DNA of 64,000 nucleotides from Turicibacter sp. (GTDB lineage: Bacteria > Bacillota_I > Bacilli_A > MOL361 > Turicibacteraceae): assembly GCA_009780245.1 (NCBI GenBank), contig WRAJ01000004.1, positions 1-64,000 of the forward strand. The letters are read 5' to 3'. The translations under genes and the position numbers were made by a program. Shown here in pieces: positions 54,952-62,648 of this stretch; the stretch's first letter is position 1; every line of letters starts with the position of its first letter. Below the pieces are notes generated by a model, which was not told the DNA's origin, made no database searches, and saw only the letters and a program-made list of their open reading frames with translations.

Positions 54952-55123
54952 TAATATCTATCCTTCAATTATAGAAATCTTTTCTTATTAAAATTGATTA
55001 CTAAATAATCAAGTTAATAACTAGATAAATATTATATCTCATTTCCAGTGCGAACACAACACTTGGCATGACAAAATTCACAATAAATCACATAAAAACC
55101 CCAGTTTTAAAAGGTACCCTGTC

Positions 55124-55903
55124 TCATAGTATCATCATCGTTACGTTATAAATATTCAATAAAATGGTTCCTGATACGACTAGTTTGAAAACTTTCATCA
55201 CCGATGCTTCTGGTAGTAGGACGTTTAATCGACCACCAATGACACCACCGATAATCGCTGCTGGAATAACGAAAAACAAGGTACTTAAATCAAACGTTGA
55301 AAACCCGTGTTCGACTCCCATCGAGCTTAGACGGGCTGCCTGTGCAAAGAAAATCGTTGTGATGGAATAAACCGTCGCTTCTTTCAGAGTGATGCCAAAT
55401 AACACAACAAATACAATCACGTTGATCGGGCCACCACCAATCGCAAGCACGGTTGCAAAAGTTCCAAGAGCCAAACCAGTTAATACGTACCAAAGTGTCC
55501 CTTTAAAATCATATTTCTTAACGTTTTCACGCGTGAACGCCAAAACGAAAATAAGTGAGGCAATGGATAAGACACCTTGAATAATTTGAAGCACATCGCC
55601 GCCAACGTTAGCTAAGATGACATCCATAATAAATTGACCGATAACGCCACCGGTGAATGAACCAGCTGCTAAAGCGAAAACTTTAGAAAAATTAATTTTT
55701 GTTCCCATCACAATCTGCTTGATCGTTGATGAAACAGCCATGGTCAAAACCGCAACACCCATGTAAAATGCGATGGACAATGGATCGTGATAGCCAATTA
55801 AATCGAAAACGGGCCTTAAGATAACCCCACCACTAATACCAGCAATTGCACCGGTTGAAATAACAACTAAAATCACGAAAAAATATATAATACCTATTAA
55901 CAT
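55124..55903 (-). CDS. TauE/SafE family membrane permease
   Basis: Polytopic anion exporter-like protein of 259 residues with about eight membrane helices in two homologous halves. Family motif G-x-I-A-G-I-S-G-G is near residue 19, and a second such loop (LAIGGGPIN) lies in the latter half. Members export sulfite, sulfoacetate or similar anions; substrate unknown here. The ATG at 55903 follows AAGGAAG; the longer upstream frame is not plausible. Confidence 0.85.
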   Translation of the reverse strand: MLIGIIYFFVILVVISTGAIAGISGGVILRPVFDLIGYHDPLSIAFYMGVAVLTMAVSSTIKQIVMGTKINFSKVFALAAGSFTGGVIGQFIMDVILANVGGDVLQIIQGVLSIASLIFVLAFTRENVKKYDFKGTLWYVLTGLALGTFATVLAIGGGPINVIVFVVLFGITLKEATVYSITTIFFAQAARLSSMGVEHGFSTFDLSTLFFVIPAAIIGGVIGGRLNVLLPEASVMKVFKLVVSGTILLNIYNVTMMIL

Positions 55904-56237
55904 TCTGCCACTTCCTTTGATTCTCGGCTCACTGACCGAATTTGATCGTACAACAGTATACCACAGTTTGCACCGGTTTAGCACTATGAAAACGCCAGCC
56001 TTTTTTACAAAAATAATCCTCACTCACAAATAAAAGCATTGAAAACCCATCCAAAATTGGGTTCCAATGCTTTATTTTCTTTTTTAATGTCTATTGTTCA
56101 TCACTTTCGATTGCAATAATTTCTTCTAATCTAAGCAGGTTAGGTAGATAATAGGATAATTGTTGATAAAATTACAATGATTAATGGTAAAAGTTTTGAG
56201 CGTTGTAATCCCGTTTGAACAATCGTTTTCATTTATT
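55904..56237. other. intergenic region with promoter, terminator and gene remnant
   Basis: Holds the promoter of the TauE gene (extended -10 TGGTATACT at 55955-55963, minus), then a strong terminator (56031-56078). At about 56090-56232 are two short minus-strand frames. One has 30 codons and begins MKTIVQTGLQRSKLLPLIIV, like the start of an FtsX-type permease. The other is in the next frame and ends RLEEIIAIESDEQ. They may be debris of a frameshifted gene; neither has a ribosome site. Confidence 0.45.
56031..56078. terminator. terminator after the FtsX-permease cassette
   Basis: AAAGCATTG and CAATGCTTT enclose a second stem AACCCA/TGGGTT; T-rich sequence lies on both outer sides. Confidence 0.8.
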
Positions 56238-57803
56238 CTAACCGATATTGCTTTTAAGTAGAATATTTTTCGGATTCATTTTTAGCAGATAAAGCATTGG
56301 CATTGTTGTTGCAATCATGATCGTACCGACAACCATCAAATAAAAGGTTAATACAACCTCAAACGTAAGGTGGACACGGTAAGCTTCTATCATCTCTTCT
56401 TCCGTCATCTCAATGCGAAATCCCATTGCTTCAAGTGAGTCACTCCCGTAAAATCCTTCATGCTCTTGCATCATCTGATTTGAAAGTTCTCTTGCCATCA
56501 TTTCTGAGGAGATTTGATCAGCCAGAAAATAACCAACACCAAGAGCCAAGGTTACAGCAACCATTGAAATCAACAAAATTTCTAATGTATTTTGAACATA
56601 TAATTTCACTTTCCGCTCGCCTAGTGCAAGATAAACACCAATTTCTTGTTTTCGCTCTTGAAGAAGCATTAAAATCAGGAGTGTCAGCGTTACACTCGTT
56701 GCAATTATTGACCCGATGAGTAACCCATTTGCCATATCACGCACGGTTTCCATGGCAGTAGCCATTGGGGCATAAGCATTAGAAAGATCGCTCACCATCC
56801 AAAAATCTGGCAATAAATTCAATGCTGCACGATGAAAGCCCAATAAATATAAGGGATCATGCAACAAAAAAACAATGTTTTCATATTGAATCACCTCTTC
56901 CAAGTCGTCAATCATTAAGAAGTCCTCAATGATCTCATCACCTTCTGAAAAGGTCTCAAGATATAGATCGATAGTTGATTCAATCACCCGATTAGGTACG
57001 TAAAATCGATTTGAAATTTCAAAATGTTCTCTAATCATCCACGGTTCAAGTTCTCGATCGTAGGTGATTTCATGTATAAACACACCGATTATTTCCAATT
57101 CAAACGACGTCGAGTTTAAAAGATTTTCAGAAGAAAATTCCTCTTGTGCAACAGATACACCGCCTTCAACGTGATAAATGCGATAATCTAATTCAATGAT
57201 ATCGCCTATTATGAAATCATTTGACTCCATGAAATCATGGGATACTAACACAACCGAACTTCCATTTTCAACCTCTTCAAGTGTAAAAGTTCGACCGTCG
57301 ATTAACTGGATTAATCCAGCTTCAACATCCATGACATAGGGATGATGAATCCCTTTTAGCATGAAGCGCTCAGAATTTAGTCCTTGAGCTCTTAGGCTGT
57401 CATGATCCCTAATGCTTTCCATTGGAACATTAATTGCAACAAACATTTCTGAATCAAAAACACGAACAAGATCATCGCCAAAAAAACTGAATCCCCATGT
57501 TGAGTAATCAAAGCTATTGACATAAGGGAGTGATCCGATTTCTCTAATTAAATGACCACTTACACTTTCGAATCGTAGTTCTAATCCTTCATTGAAAGCT
57601 TGAGAAATAGCTTCTTGATCTTGCCTAATCGTTGCCATAGCAGGCAATTGACGGCGCAAATTTTCATCGGCATTTATAATCGCCCTTCTAATAGAAATCG
57701 CTCCTGCCATCAGAGTCGCTAGTAAAAAGACCAAACTAAAAGCCAGCATTGTTTTTACCCATTGTCTTTTTATGCTAATTAAAATACGATTAAATAATTT
57801 CAA
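56238..57803 (-). CDS. FtsX-like ABC permease, no cognate ATPase nearby
   Basis: Membrane protein of 521 residues with MacB/FtsX topology: one N-terminal helix (about 19-41), a large extracytoplasmic domain (about 42-350), then three helices. The cytoplasmic loop after helix 2 has ERKQEIGVYLALGERK, the family coupling sequence that contacts the ATPase. A TTG at 57803, 8 nt from GGAG, gives M-K-L-F-N-R; longer frames start without a site. Such permeases export peptides or act mechanically, but need an ATPase partner, not found here. It follows the anchored protein gene in a cassette. Confidence 0.83.
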   Translation of the reverse strand: MKLFNRILISIKRQWVKTMLAFSLVFLLATLMAGAISIRRAIINADENLRRQLPAMATIRQDQEAISQAFNEGLELRFESVSGHLIREIGSLPYVNSFDYSTWGFSFFGDDLVRVFDSEMFVAINVPMESIRDHDSLRAQGLNSERFMLKGIHHPYVMDVEAGLIQLIDGRTFTLEEVENGSSVVLVSHDFMESNDFIIGDIIELDYRIYHVEGGVSVAQEEFSSENLLNSTSFELEIIGVFIHEITYDRELEPWMIREHFEISNRFYVPNRVIESTIDLYLETFSEGDEIIEDFLMIDDLEEVIQYENIVFLLHDPLYLLGFHRAALNLLPDFWMVSDLSNAYAPMATAMETVRDMANGLLIGSIIATSVTLTLLILMLLQERKQEIGVYLALGERKVKLYVQNTLEILLISMVAVTLALGVGYFLADQISSEMMARELSNQMMQEHEGFYGSDSLEAMGFRIEMTEEEMIEAYRVHLTFEVVLTFYLMVVGTIMIATTMPMLYLLKMNPKNILLKSNIG

Positions 57804-57850
57804 AAAAAACACTCCTCTTAAAAAAGAACAGACAGCGTTCAAGTCGCTCT

Positions 57851-58918
57851 CTATTCTACTACTTCTATAGTAAACCTCAGCCCTGTTTCAATGGGTACAA
57901 AGTTTCCCTGAGAGTTAGGACTTGTTGGGTTCACAATTAATAAACTACCAATCTCATAAAACCCTGGTTCTTCTGGTGCGATAAAAACAAAACGACTGTA
58001 ATTCCCGATATTTTCATTGTCCTCAGCATAAAAATGCAAATAAGGTTGCCCGTTTATCGGTACTTGTTGCCAATCTACCATTAAAAGAATTAGGAAACTA
58101 TGAACGTCTTCATCAACAAATCCGTAAGGGTTGGTTTGAAACGAAAACGCAACTTCTTCTCCTGGGGATACCTGAAAGCGATGTGGTGGAATCACTTCGC
58201 TAGTAAAACCATCAGTACTTAGATCCGTAACACCGATAATCAAGGCATGCATGTTCATCTCTGGACCTGATTCTAGCGGGTGCACAGGCTGAATAGGTAA
58301 CGAAAGGGGTTCCTCTCCTCCGTAGCTGATTTCAAAATTCAAAACAAATCCGTAACTCATATCGTAGAAAGGATCAAATCGCACGTATTCTTCGACACCC
58401 CTGAATAGAGCGAAGGTCAATTTGTTTAACATCTCGTCAGCTTCAAGCTCCGGTGAAAGATAAATAGGCAAGTGCATCTCATGATCACTTTCAATCATAA
58501 ACAAAAACTCTGTCACATATTCTTCGGTAGCAGCAATCCGAAAAGGCACTGCTTCATAATTATAGAAAAGCTTCATTAAAAAGGGGTACGGTTCCGCTCT
58601 GCCATTCATTACCCGAAATGTAATAAGATCTTGAGGGCTTTCAAGGTTTAAACGACCATCCAAAATAACGCCATCTTGAATACCGAATACAATCTCTTCG
58701 ATGTGATGATTTAGCTGTTCCTCATTCATGGGCTGTTTAAGGATATCAGAGTTTTCGATCACAGCTTCACTTTCTTCAAGAGCCATCACACGAAGATCAT
58801 TAGCTACTACATCCTCTATTACTACTACTTCGTCATCTTGAGATAAAAAAACAATTAAAATGGGAATAGTAACAGCAATCACAAAAATTGCTGTCACCAT
58901 CAATGTTTTTTTCTTCAT
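57851..58918 (-). CDS. membrane-anchored extracytoplasmic protein, unknown
   Basis: Unrecognised 355-residue protein with an N-terminal anchor (about 5-26) and a large acidic, aromatic-rich outer domain predicted as beta. There is no lipobox or known motif. It starts only 3 nt after the stop of the secreted polypeptide gene, so translation is likely coupled. It is followed by the FtsX-type permease. Possible roles are immunity, maturation or adaptor protein for the secreted polypeptide (inference). Confidence 0.7.
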   Translation of the reverse strand: MKKKTLMVTAIFVIAVTIPILIVFLSQDDEVVVIEDVVANDLRVMALEESEAVIENSDILKQPMNEEQLNHHIEEIVFGIQDGVILDGRLNLESPQDLITFRVMNGRAEPYPFLMKLFYNYEAVPFRIAATEEYVTEFLFMIESDHEMHLPIYLSPELEADEMLNKLTFALFRGVEEYVRFDPFYDMSYGFVLNFEISYGGEEPLSLPIQPVHPLESGPEMNMHALIIGVTDLSTDGFTSEVIPPHRFQVSPGEEVAFSFQTNPYGFVDEDVHSFLILLMVDWQQVPINGQPYLHFYAEDNENIGNYSRFVFIAPEEPGFYEIGSLLIVNPTSPNSQGNFVPIETGLRFTIEVVE

Positions 58919-58921
58919 GGC

Positions 58922-59359
58922 TTAGTTCCACGTACGCTCGTATGATAAATCTCCAGCCCATGAACCGCTAGCGCTGAGGCGTCGTTGTCCCTCAAGTCTC
59001 ACTCGCCCTCTTCTTGCTGTTCCAGTATGAGTTTCAACATGAGCAGCTTCCCACAAGTTTAGCGCTCCTGATGCAAGCGTTCTTGAACGCCAAGTACTGT
59101 TGTTATTGCCAAGAACGCCACCGTTTGCATTTCTACTTTGGACTAATACCCGTACCCGAACACCGTTAACAACTGTGGTATTTGTCTCTACAAATCCATT
59201 ACCAAATATGTTCCCGATAATTGGCCTGCTTGCTACGCCATTCAAGTTAATAGATGTGTTACTACGAAGCGGCAATGCGTGTGCGATTGTTGTCCCAACA
59301 CCTAAACCTAGCAATATTACACTCAAACAAATGACAATATTTTTAATTTTTCTTCTCAT
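58922..59359 (-). CDS. secreted cationic polypeptide of unknown function
   Basis: 145 residues; signal peptide 1-28 ending AHA, leaving a mature chain of about 117 residues. The mature part has 14 Arg, no Lys, no Cys, four Trp and six acidic residues, a net charge near +8 in a genome region whose exported proteins are acidic. It is rich in Asn and Gly (GGVLGNNNSTW). A strong ribosome site (TTGGAGG) and a perfect consensus promoter indicate high expression. The set secreted peptide, anchored protein, FtsX-type permease recalls lactococcin 972-like loci, but no sequence identity is claimed. Confidence 0.72.
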   Translation of the reverse strand: MRRKIKNIVICLSVILLGLGVGTTIAHALPLRSNTSINLNGVASRPIIGNIFGNGFVETNTTVVNGVRVRVLVQSRNANGGVLGNNNSTWRSRTLASGALNLWEAAHVETHTGTARRGRVRLEGQRRLSASGSWAGDLSYERTWN

Positions 59360-59450
59360 AGTAAACCTCCAAATTTTTATTTATTCATTTTCCTGTCATT
59401 GATTCGTACGCAACCAATGACCAAGAAGTGAAATTTATGTCGACAATTGA

Positions 59451-59479
59451 ATTATAGCCTTTGTTGAGATCTTTGTCAA
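59451..59479 (-). promoter_or_regulatory. consensus promoter of the secreted-polypeptide cassette
   Basis: Perfect -35 TTGACA (59474-59479), 17-bp spacer, perfect -10 TATAAT (59451-59456). It is the only promoter in the window I see with both boxes perfect. A 13-bp A/T homopolymer lies just upstream of the -35. Confidence 0.88.
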
Positions 59480-59534
59480 CTTTTTAAGCCAAAAAAAAAA
59501 AAACTTTTATATTTTACACTAATAGAAGCAATTA

Positions 59535-59554
59535 AAGCCAGCTTGCGCTGGCTT
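59535..59554 (-). terminator. probable terminator after the LCP unit
   Basis: AAGCCAGC and GCTGGCTT with a 4-nt loop; followed by TAATTGCTTC, a weak T-tract. Confidence 0.5.
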
Positions 59555-59708
59555 CACTTCCTTATAAAACCCCTAAACTGCAACTGATCACTATTCAGTT
59601 GGCTTCCATTAACATTCATTTTAACTTTAACTTTATTTGTGTCAATGCACTTGCGAAAGCCACGATACTTATAATGATCTTATTAACTATTTTCATATCA
59701 AAATGCTT

Positions 59709-60521
59709 TTAATAAGTAGTTGGCGGTACACATTCGCCCCAGATGTTTTCTACGCAGGTTTGAACGATGTCGATTTGGAAAATGCGTAAACCTTCATCCT
59801 CCACTTCCATTAGCACTATTCGGGCTGCTGTTTGAAATTGATCAATTTCTAAGAGATGCGTTGGTGCAAACGTCCATTCAAGATAAACAACGATCGTCGT
59901 TTCAAATTGTGGCTCATCAAGACAGTTGCCCCAAAAATCATAAAACTCACATTCGGTGTTTTCCATTAATCTTGGCTCGAGGTATACTTCAGTGACCGTC
60001 ACCGAGTCAACCATCGGCATGAGATCAGATCCGTACGTTTCAAGGTGTCGTCCCAGATGTAAATAAAACGTACTTGTTGCATCTAATGCAAAATCAGCTG
60101 CGATTTCATCTGGAAAGAATTGCACGCCTCCGACATCCGAACGTGATTCTTTATTGGATAGTGTGAAGAAGTCTGCGATAAAGTTCCTTGCCATTTCAGA
60201 CGCGTAGTCTTGCAACGCTGCTTCTGTTCCTAATTCTTCAAATTGCTGGTGTGCTCGCATTAATTCCTCAAACAACTCAATCTGTAAGTCCGTTGCATTG
60301 ATGCTTAATTCATAAGGACTTACATCTTCGTCGTAATCTTCTACTTCGTCAGGTTGTTGTTCTTCGACAACTGGCTCGTCATTTTGATCGACTTGGTCAG
60401 AATCAGACCTGATGTCTCTCGTTTGAAAAATCAAAACACCCATCGTAGCTAAGAAAAGCAATCCGAAAAACACACTGAAAAGTAATAAAACTTTACCTTT
60501 TTTATTATTTAATTCGCTCAT
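59709..60521 (-). CDS. membrane-anchored acidic protein, unknown
   Basis: Unrecognised 270-residue protein: N-terminal helix (about 10-32), an Asp/Glu/Pro linker (35-68) and an extracytoplasmic domain (about 70-270). Four Cys in C-x-F-x5-C and C-x6-C spacing (near 193-200 and 255-263) could form two disulfides. It begins 53 bp after the LCP gene stop with no terminator, so the two are probably co-transcribed and it may assist wall-polymer attachment. Confidence 0.68.
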   Translation of the reverse strand: MSELNNKKGKVLLLFSVFFGLLFLATMGVLIFQTRDIRSDSDQVDQNDEPVVEEQQPDEVEDYDEDVSPYELSINATDLQIELFEELMRAHQQFEELGTEAALQDYASEMARNFIADFFTLSNKESRSDVGGVQFFPDEIAADFALDATSTFYLHLGRHLETYGSDLMPMVDSVTVTEVYLEPRLMENTECEFYDFWGNCLDEPQFETTIVVYLEWTFAPTHLLEIDQFQTAARIVLMEVEDEGLRIFQIDIVQTCVENIWGECVPPTTY

Positions 60522-60574
60522 TTATAAAATACCTTTCCTTTTCGGTTTATTCATTTATCATCGTCATGATACTG

Positions 60575-62344
60575 TTACCAAGCCTCGGTTGGTTCATTCC
60601 CATTACCATACACTTGATCAGCTGGAAGCGTTGGTGGCACCGGCGGATCTGTAGGGGGCTGTTCATCAGCTGGTGGCCGATCAACCGGTTGATCAGTTGG
60701 TGGGGATGAATCTGGCATCCCCGGATCCACTGGTGGTATCCACGGATCATGCGGTAAAGCTGGCTCCGTCGGTGTGATAATCCCATTGCCAAAATAGTCG
60801 TACGGCAACCAATTAATTCTTCTTCTATCAAAACCATTAAAATCAAAAGCAAGGATGAAAGGAGGTTCTTCTAACCCTAAGTTGATCATCATAATTCTTC
60901 TAGCCTCTTCAATTTGAAGCTGAGATAGCACGACAACACTTGACTCGTCCACGTACATATCATGACCAATGATCGCCATGCTCATAACGTGCACTTCATT
61001 CATCAAGTCATTCATGCCAGTGCTTGGGAGAAACTCAACCAAATATTGCGCCAACGCCGTGATTTCATGCGTCGTCATGTTCGTTCTCATGTTTAAACTA
61101 AGCACTTCAAGAAGATTAACCGCATCACTAACGCTTGATAAACTTCCGACCATCTCTCTGATCATGGCTTCTAATACCAATTGGGTATTCTCAGAACGCT
61201 GAAAATCGTTAGCCAATGTGTCTCGGTGTCTAATGAGTGCCAAAGCTTGTTCGCCATCAAGCACCTGCAACCCTTGTTCAACAAAAATGCGATACGCCGG
61301 TCCGGTCCGACGGCGGCTATCTTGCTCATCAAATGTGAACGGCACGTCCACTTCAACACCACCAAGCTCATTAACCACATCAACCACACCGGTCATATTA
61401 ACCAACACGTAATAAGGGATTTCCATATCAAATAAATTTTCCACGGTTCTAACGGCACAATCAACGTCACCGTGTGCCGTGGCATGCGCCAATCGGTCAT
61501 AAATGAAACTACAAGCGTTCATCACCCAGCCATCTCTTGGAACGGAAGTCAAGGTAAACGATAATTCATCAATGTTAAACGTCGCTAACATGATGGTATC
61601 AATACGGCCATAATCCAATTCCCCGGCCTGGTGAGAATCGAGTCCCAAGATCAAAAGGGAAAACGGCTCCCCTGGCTCTAATACTTCGCGCTCTTCTCTT
61701 TCAATAGTGACATCAAACCGCCCCAGAACAACAGTGTCAAATTCGATGTTCTCAAAACCAACTTCGTCTTCGAAGAAGCGAACGAAATTGCTCGTAATGA
61801 TAATCGTGTCGACTTCACCTGCGTACAAGGCTTCTAACAACGCTGTTGGTGAAGCGAAATCCGTTGTAATCGGGTTGGGAATGTAGCTTTGGCCCTCTAA
61901 AAAGATGATTCTCGCTTCGGAGATTTCAGTGGCAACGTTCGTTAAAACACCTGTGCGTCCGTACCCGTTTAGCGTTTCTGCATCAAAACCTGCCATGGCA
62001 ACCAAGCTATACCCACGCTCAAGCGGACGTTCGGTGACAATATCCAAAACATTGCTGACACGATGCGCCATCACCGCACCATAAGTTGTCCCGAAGAAAA
62101 AACCGACGGTTAACAACACGACCAAACCTTTCCCTATTTTTCGTTTGTTAATTGAAAAATAAGACCCACTAAAGATTAAAAATAAATATAATAAAACGAT
62201 TGCCATTGAAACTAAAAGTCGTAAAAAACCATCAATCCCAGTGAATCTATCTAAACTCATGACCAACCACACAATCGGAATGCTCGGTAAAAAGAATAAA
62301 ATCTTAAGCCAATTCTTTTCTACTGACTTCTTTAAAAAACTCAT
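60575..62344 (-). CDS. LytR-CpsA-Psr (LCP) family glycopolymer ligase
   Basis: Cell-surface enzyme that links wall teichoic acid or capsule polymers to peptidoglycan. It has 589 residues. Three membrane helices (about 15-32, 41-61, 72-94) are followed by an accessory domain (about 100-215) and the LCP domain (about 227-400) with the conserved Asp, Arg268 (SVPRD) and RHRDTLANDFQRSENTQ (372-388). The last 70 residues are Pro-rich. Three helices plus an accessory domain match capsule CpsA-like members. The ATG at 62344 follows AGAAGG by 8 nt. Confidence 0.88.
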   Translation of the reverse strand: MSFLKKSVEKNWLKILFFLPSIPIVWLVMSLDRFTGIDGFLRLLVSMAIVLLYLFLIFSGSYFSINKRKIGKGLVVLLTVGFFFGTTYGAVMAHRVSNVLDIVTERPLERGYSLVAMAGFDAETLNGYGRTGVLTNVATEISEARIIFLEGQSYIPNPITTDFASPTALLEALYAGEVDTIIITSNFVRFFEDEVGFENIEFDTVVLGRFDVTIEREEREVLEPGEPFSLLILGLDSHQAGELDYGRIDTIMLATFNIDELSFTLTSVPRDGWVMNACSFIYDRLAHATAHGDVDCAVRTVENLFDMEIPYYVLVNMTGVVDVVNELGGVEVDVPFTFDEQDSRRRTGPAYRIFVEQGLQVLDGEQALALIRHRDTLANDFQRSENTQLVLEAMIREMVGSLSSVSDAVNLLEVLSLNMRTNMTTHEITALAQYLVEFLPSTGMNDLMNEVHVMSMAIIGHDMYVDESSVVVLSQLQIEEARRIMMINLGLEEPPFILAFDFNGFDRRRINWLPYDYFGNGIITPTEPALPHDPWIPPVDPGMPDSSPPTDQPVDRPPADEQPPTDPPVPPTLPADQVYGNGNEPTEAW

Positions 62345-62391
62345 CCGATACACCTTCTCAATTACACTAATTTTTTTTCTATTGCTCAATC

Positions 62392-62420
62392 ATTATACAC
62401 GACCTAGTGCACTTTTTCAA
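62392..62420 (-). promoter_or_regulatory. promoter of the LCP unit
   Basis: -35 TTGAAA (62415-62420), 17 bp, -10 TATAAT (62392-62397). Confidence 0.75.
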
Positions 62421-62529
62421 CTCACATACAGCCTAATCTTGGCTTGAAAACGAAAAGGAACGGACTTAGTTTATTATAAAGTGTGCCCCTTCCAATTTGA
62501 TAATATTCTTAAAAGGTATTTGCGCCAGA

Positions 62530-62557
62530 TTGATTTTTCGCTGACTTGTGATAAAAT
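62530..62557 (+). promoter_or_regulatory. promoter of tex
   Basis: -35 TTGATT (62530-62535), 16 bp, -10 TAAAAT (62552-62557), with an upstream TG. Confidence 0.6.
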
Positions 62558-62648
62558 AGGTATTAACTTAGTCCTTTATTTTTTTTAGTTCTCAAGAGCT
62601 AGATAATAAAGGATGATGGGATGACGTTAATAAGTGAGGTTTTTTACC

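Larger units (their letters stand above)
59360..59708. other. intergenic region between LCP unit and secreted-polypeptide cassette
   Basis: From right to left it contains a 26-codon hydrophobic minus-strand frame without a ribosome site (stop upstream of 59600), the hairpin at 59535-59554, a 13-base poly-A tract (59491-59503), and the consensus promoter (59451-59479). An 85-nt leader to the secreted polypeptide follows. No gene is supported. Confidence 0.6.
62345..62648. other. divergent intergenic region between LCP and tex
   Basis: Contains the LCP promoter on the minus strand, the tex promoter on the plus strand, and a hairpin in the tex leader (CCTTTATT with AATAAAGG, about 62575-62613, with an inner TCTC/GAG stem). 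No coding frame with a ribosome site is present. Confidence 0.6.

Noticed and set aside
59618-59696. 26-codon hydrophobic minus-strand frame after the 59709 gene
   Set aside because: No ribosome site and ordinary AT-rich content; not supported as a gene.
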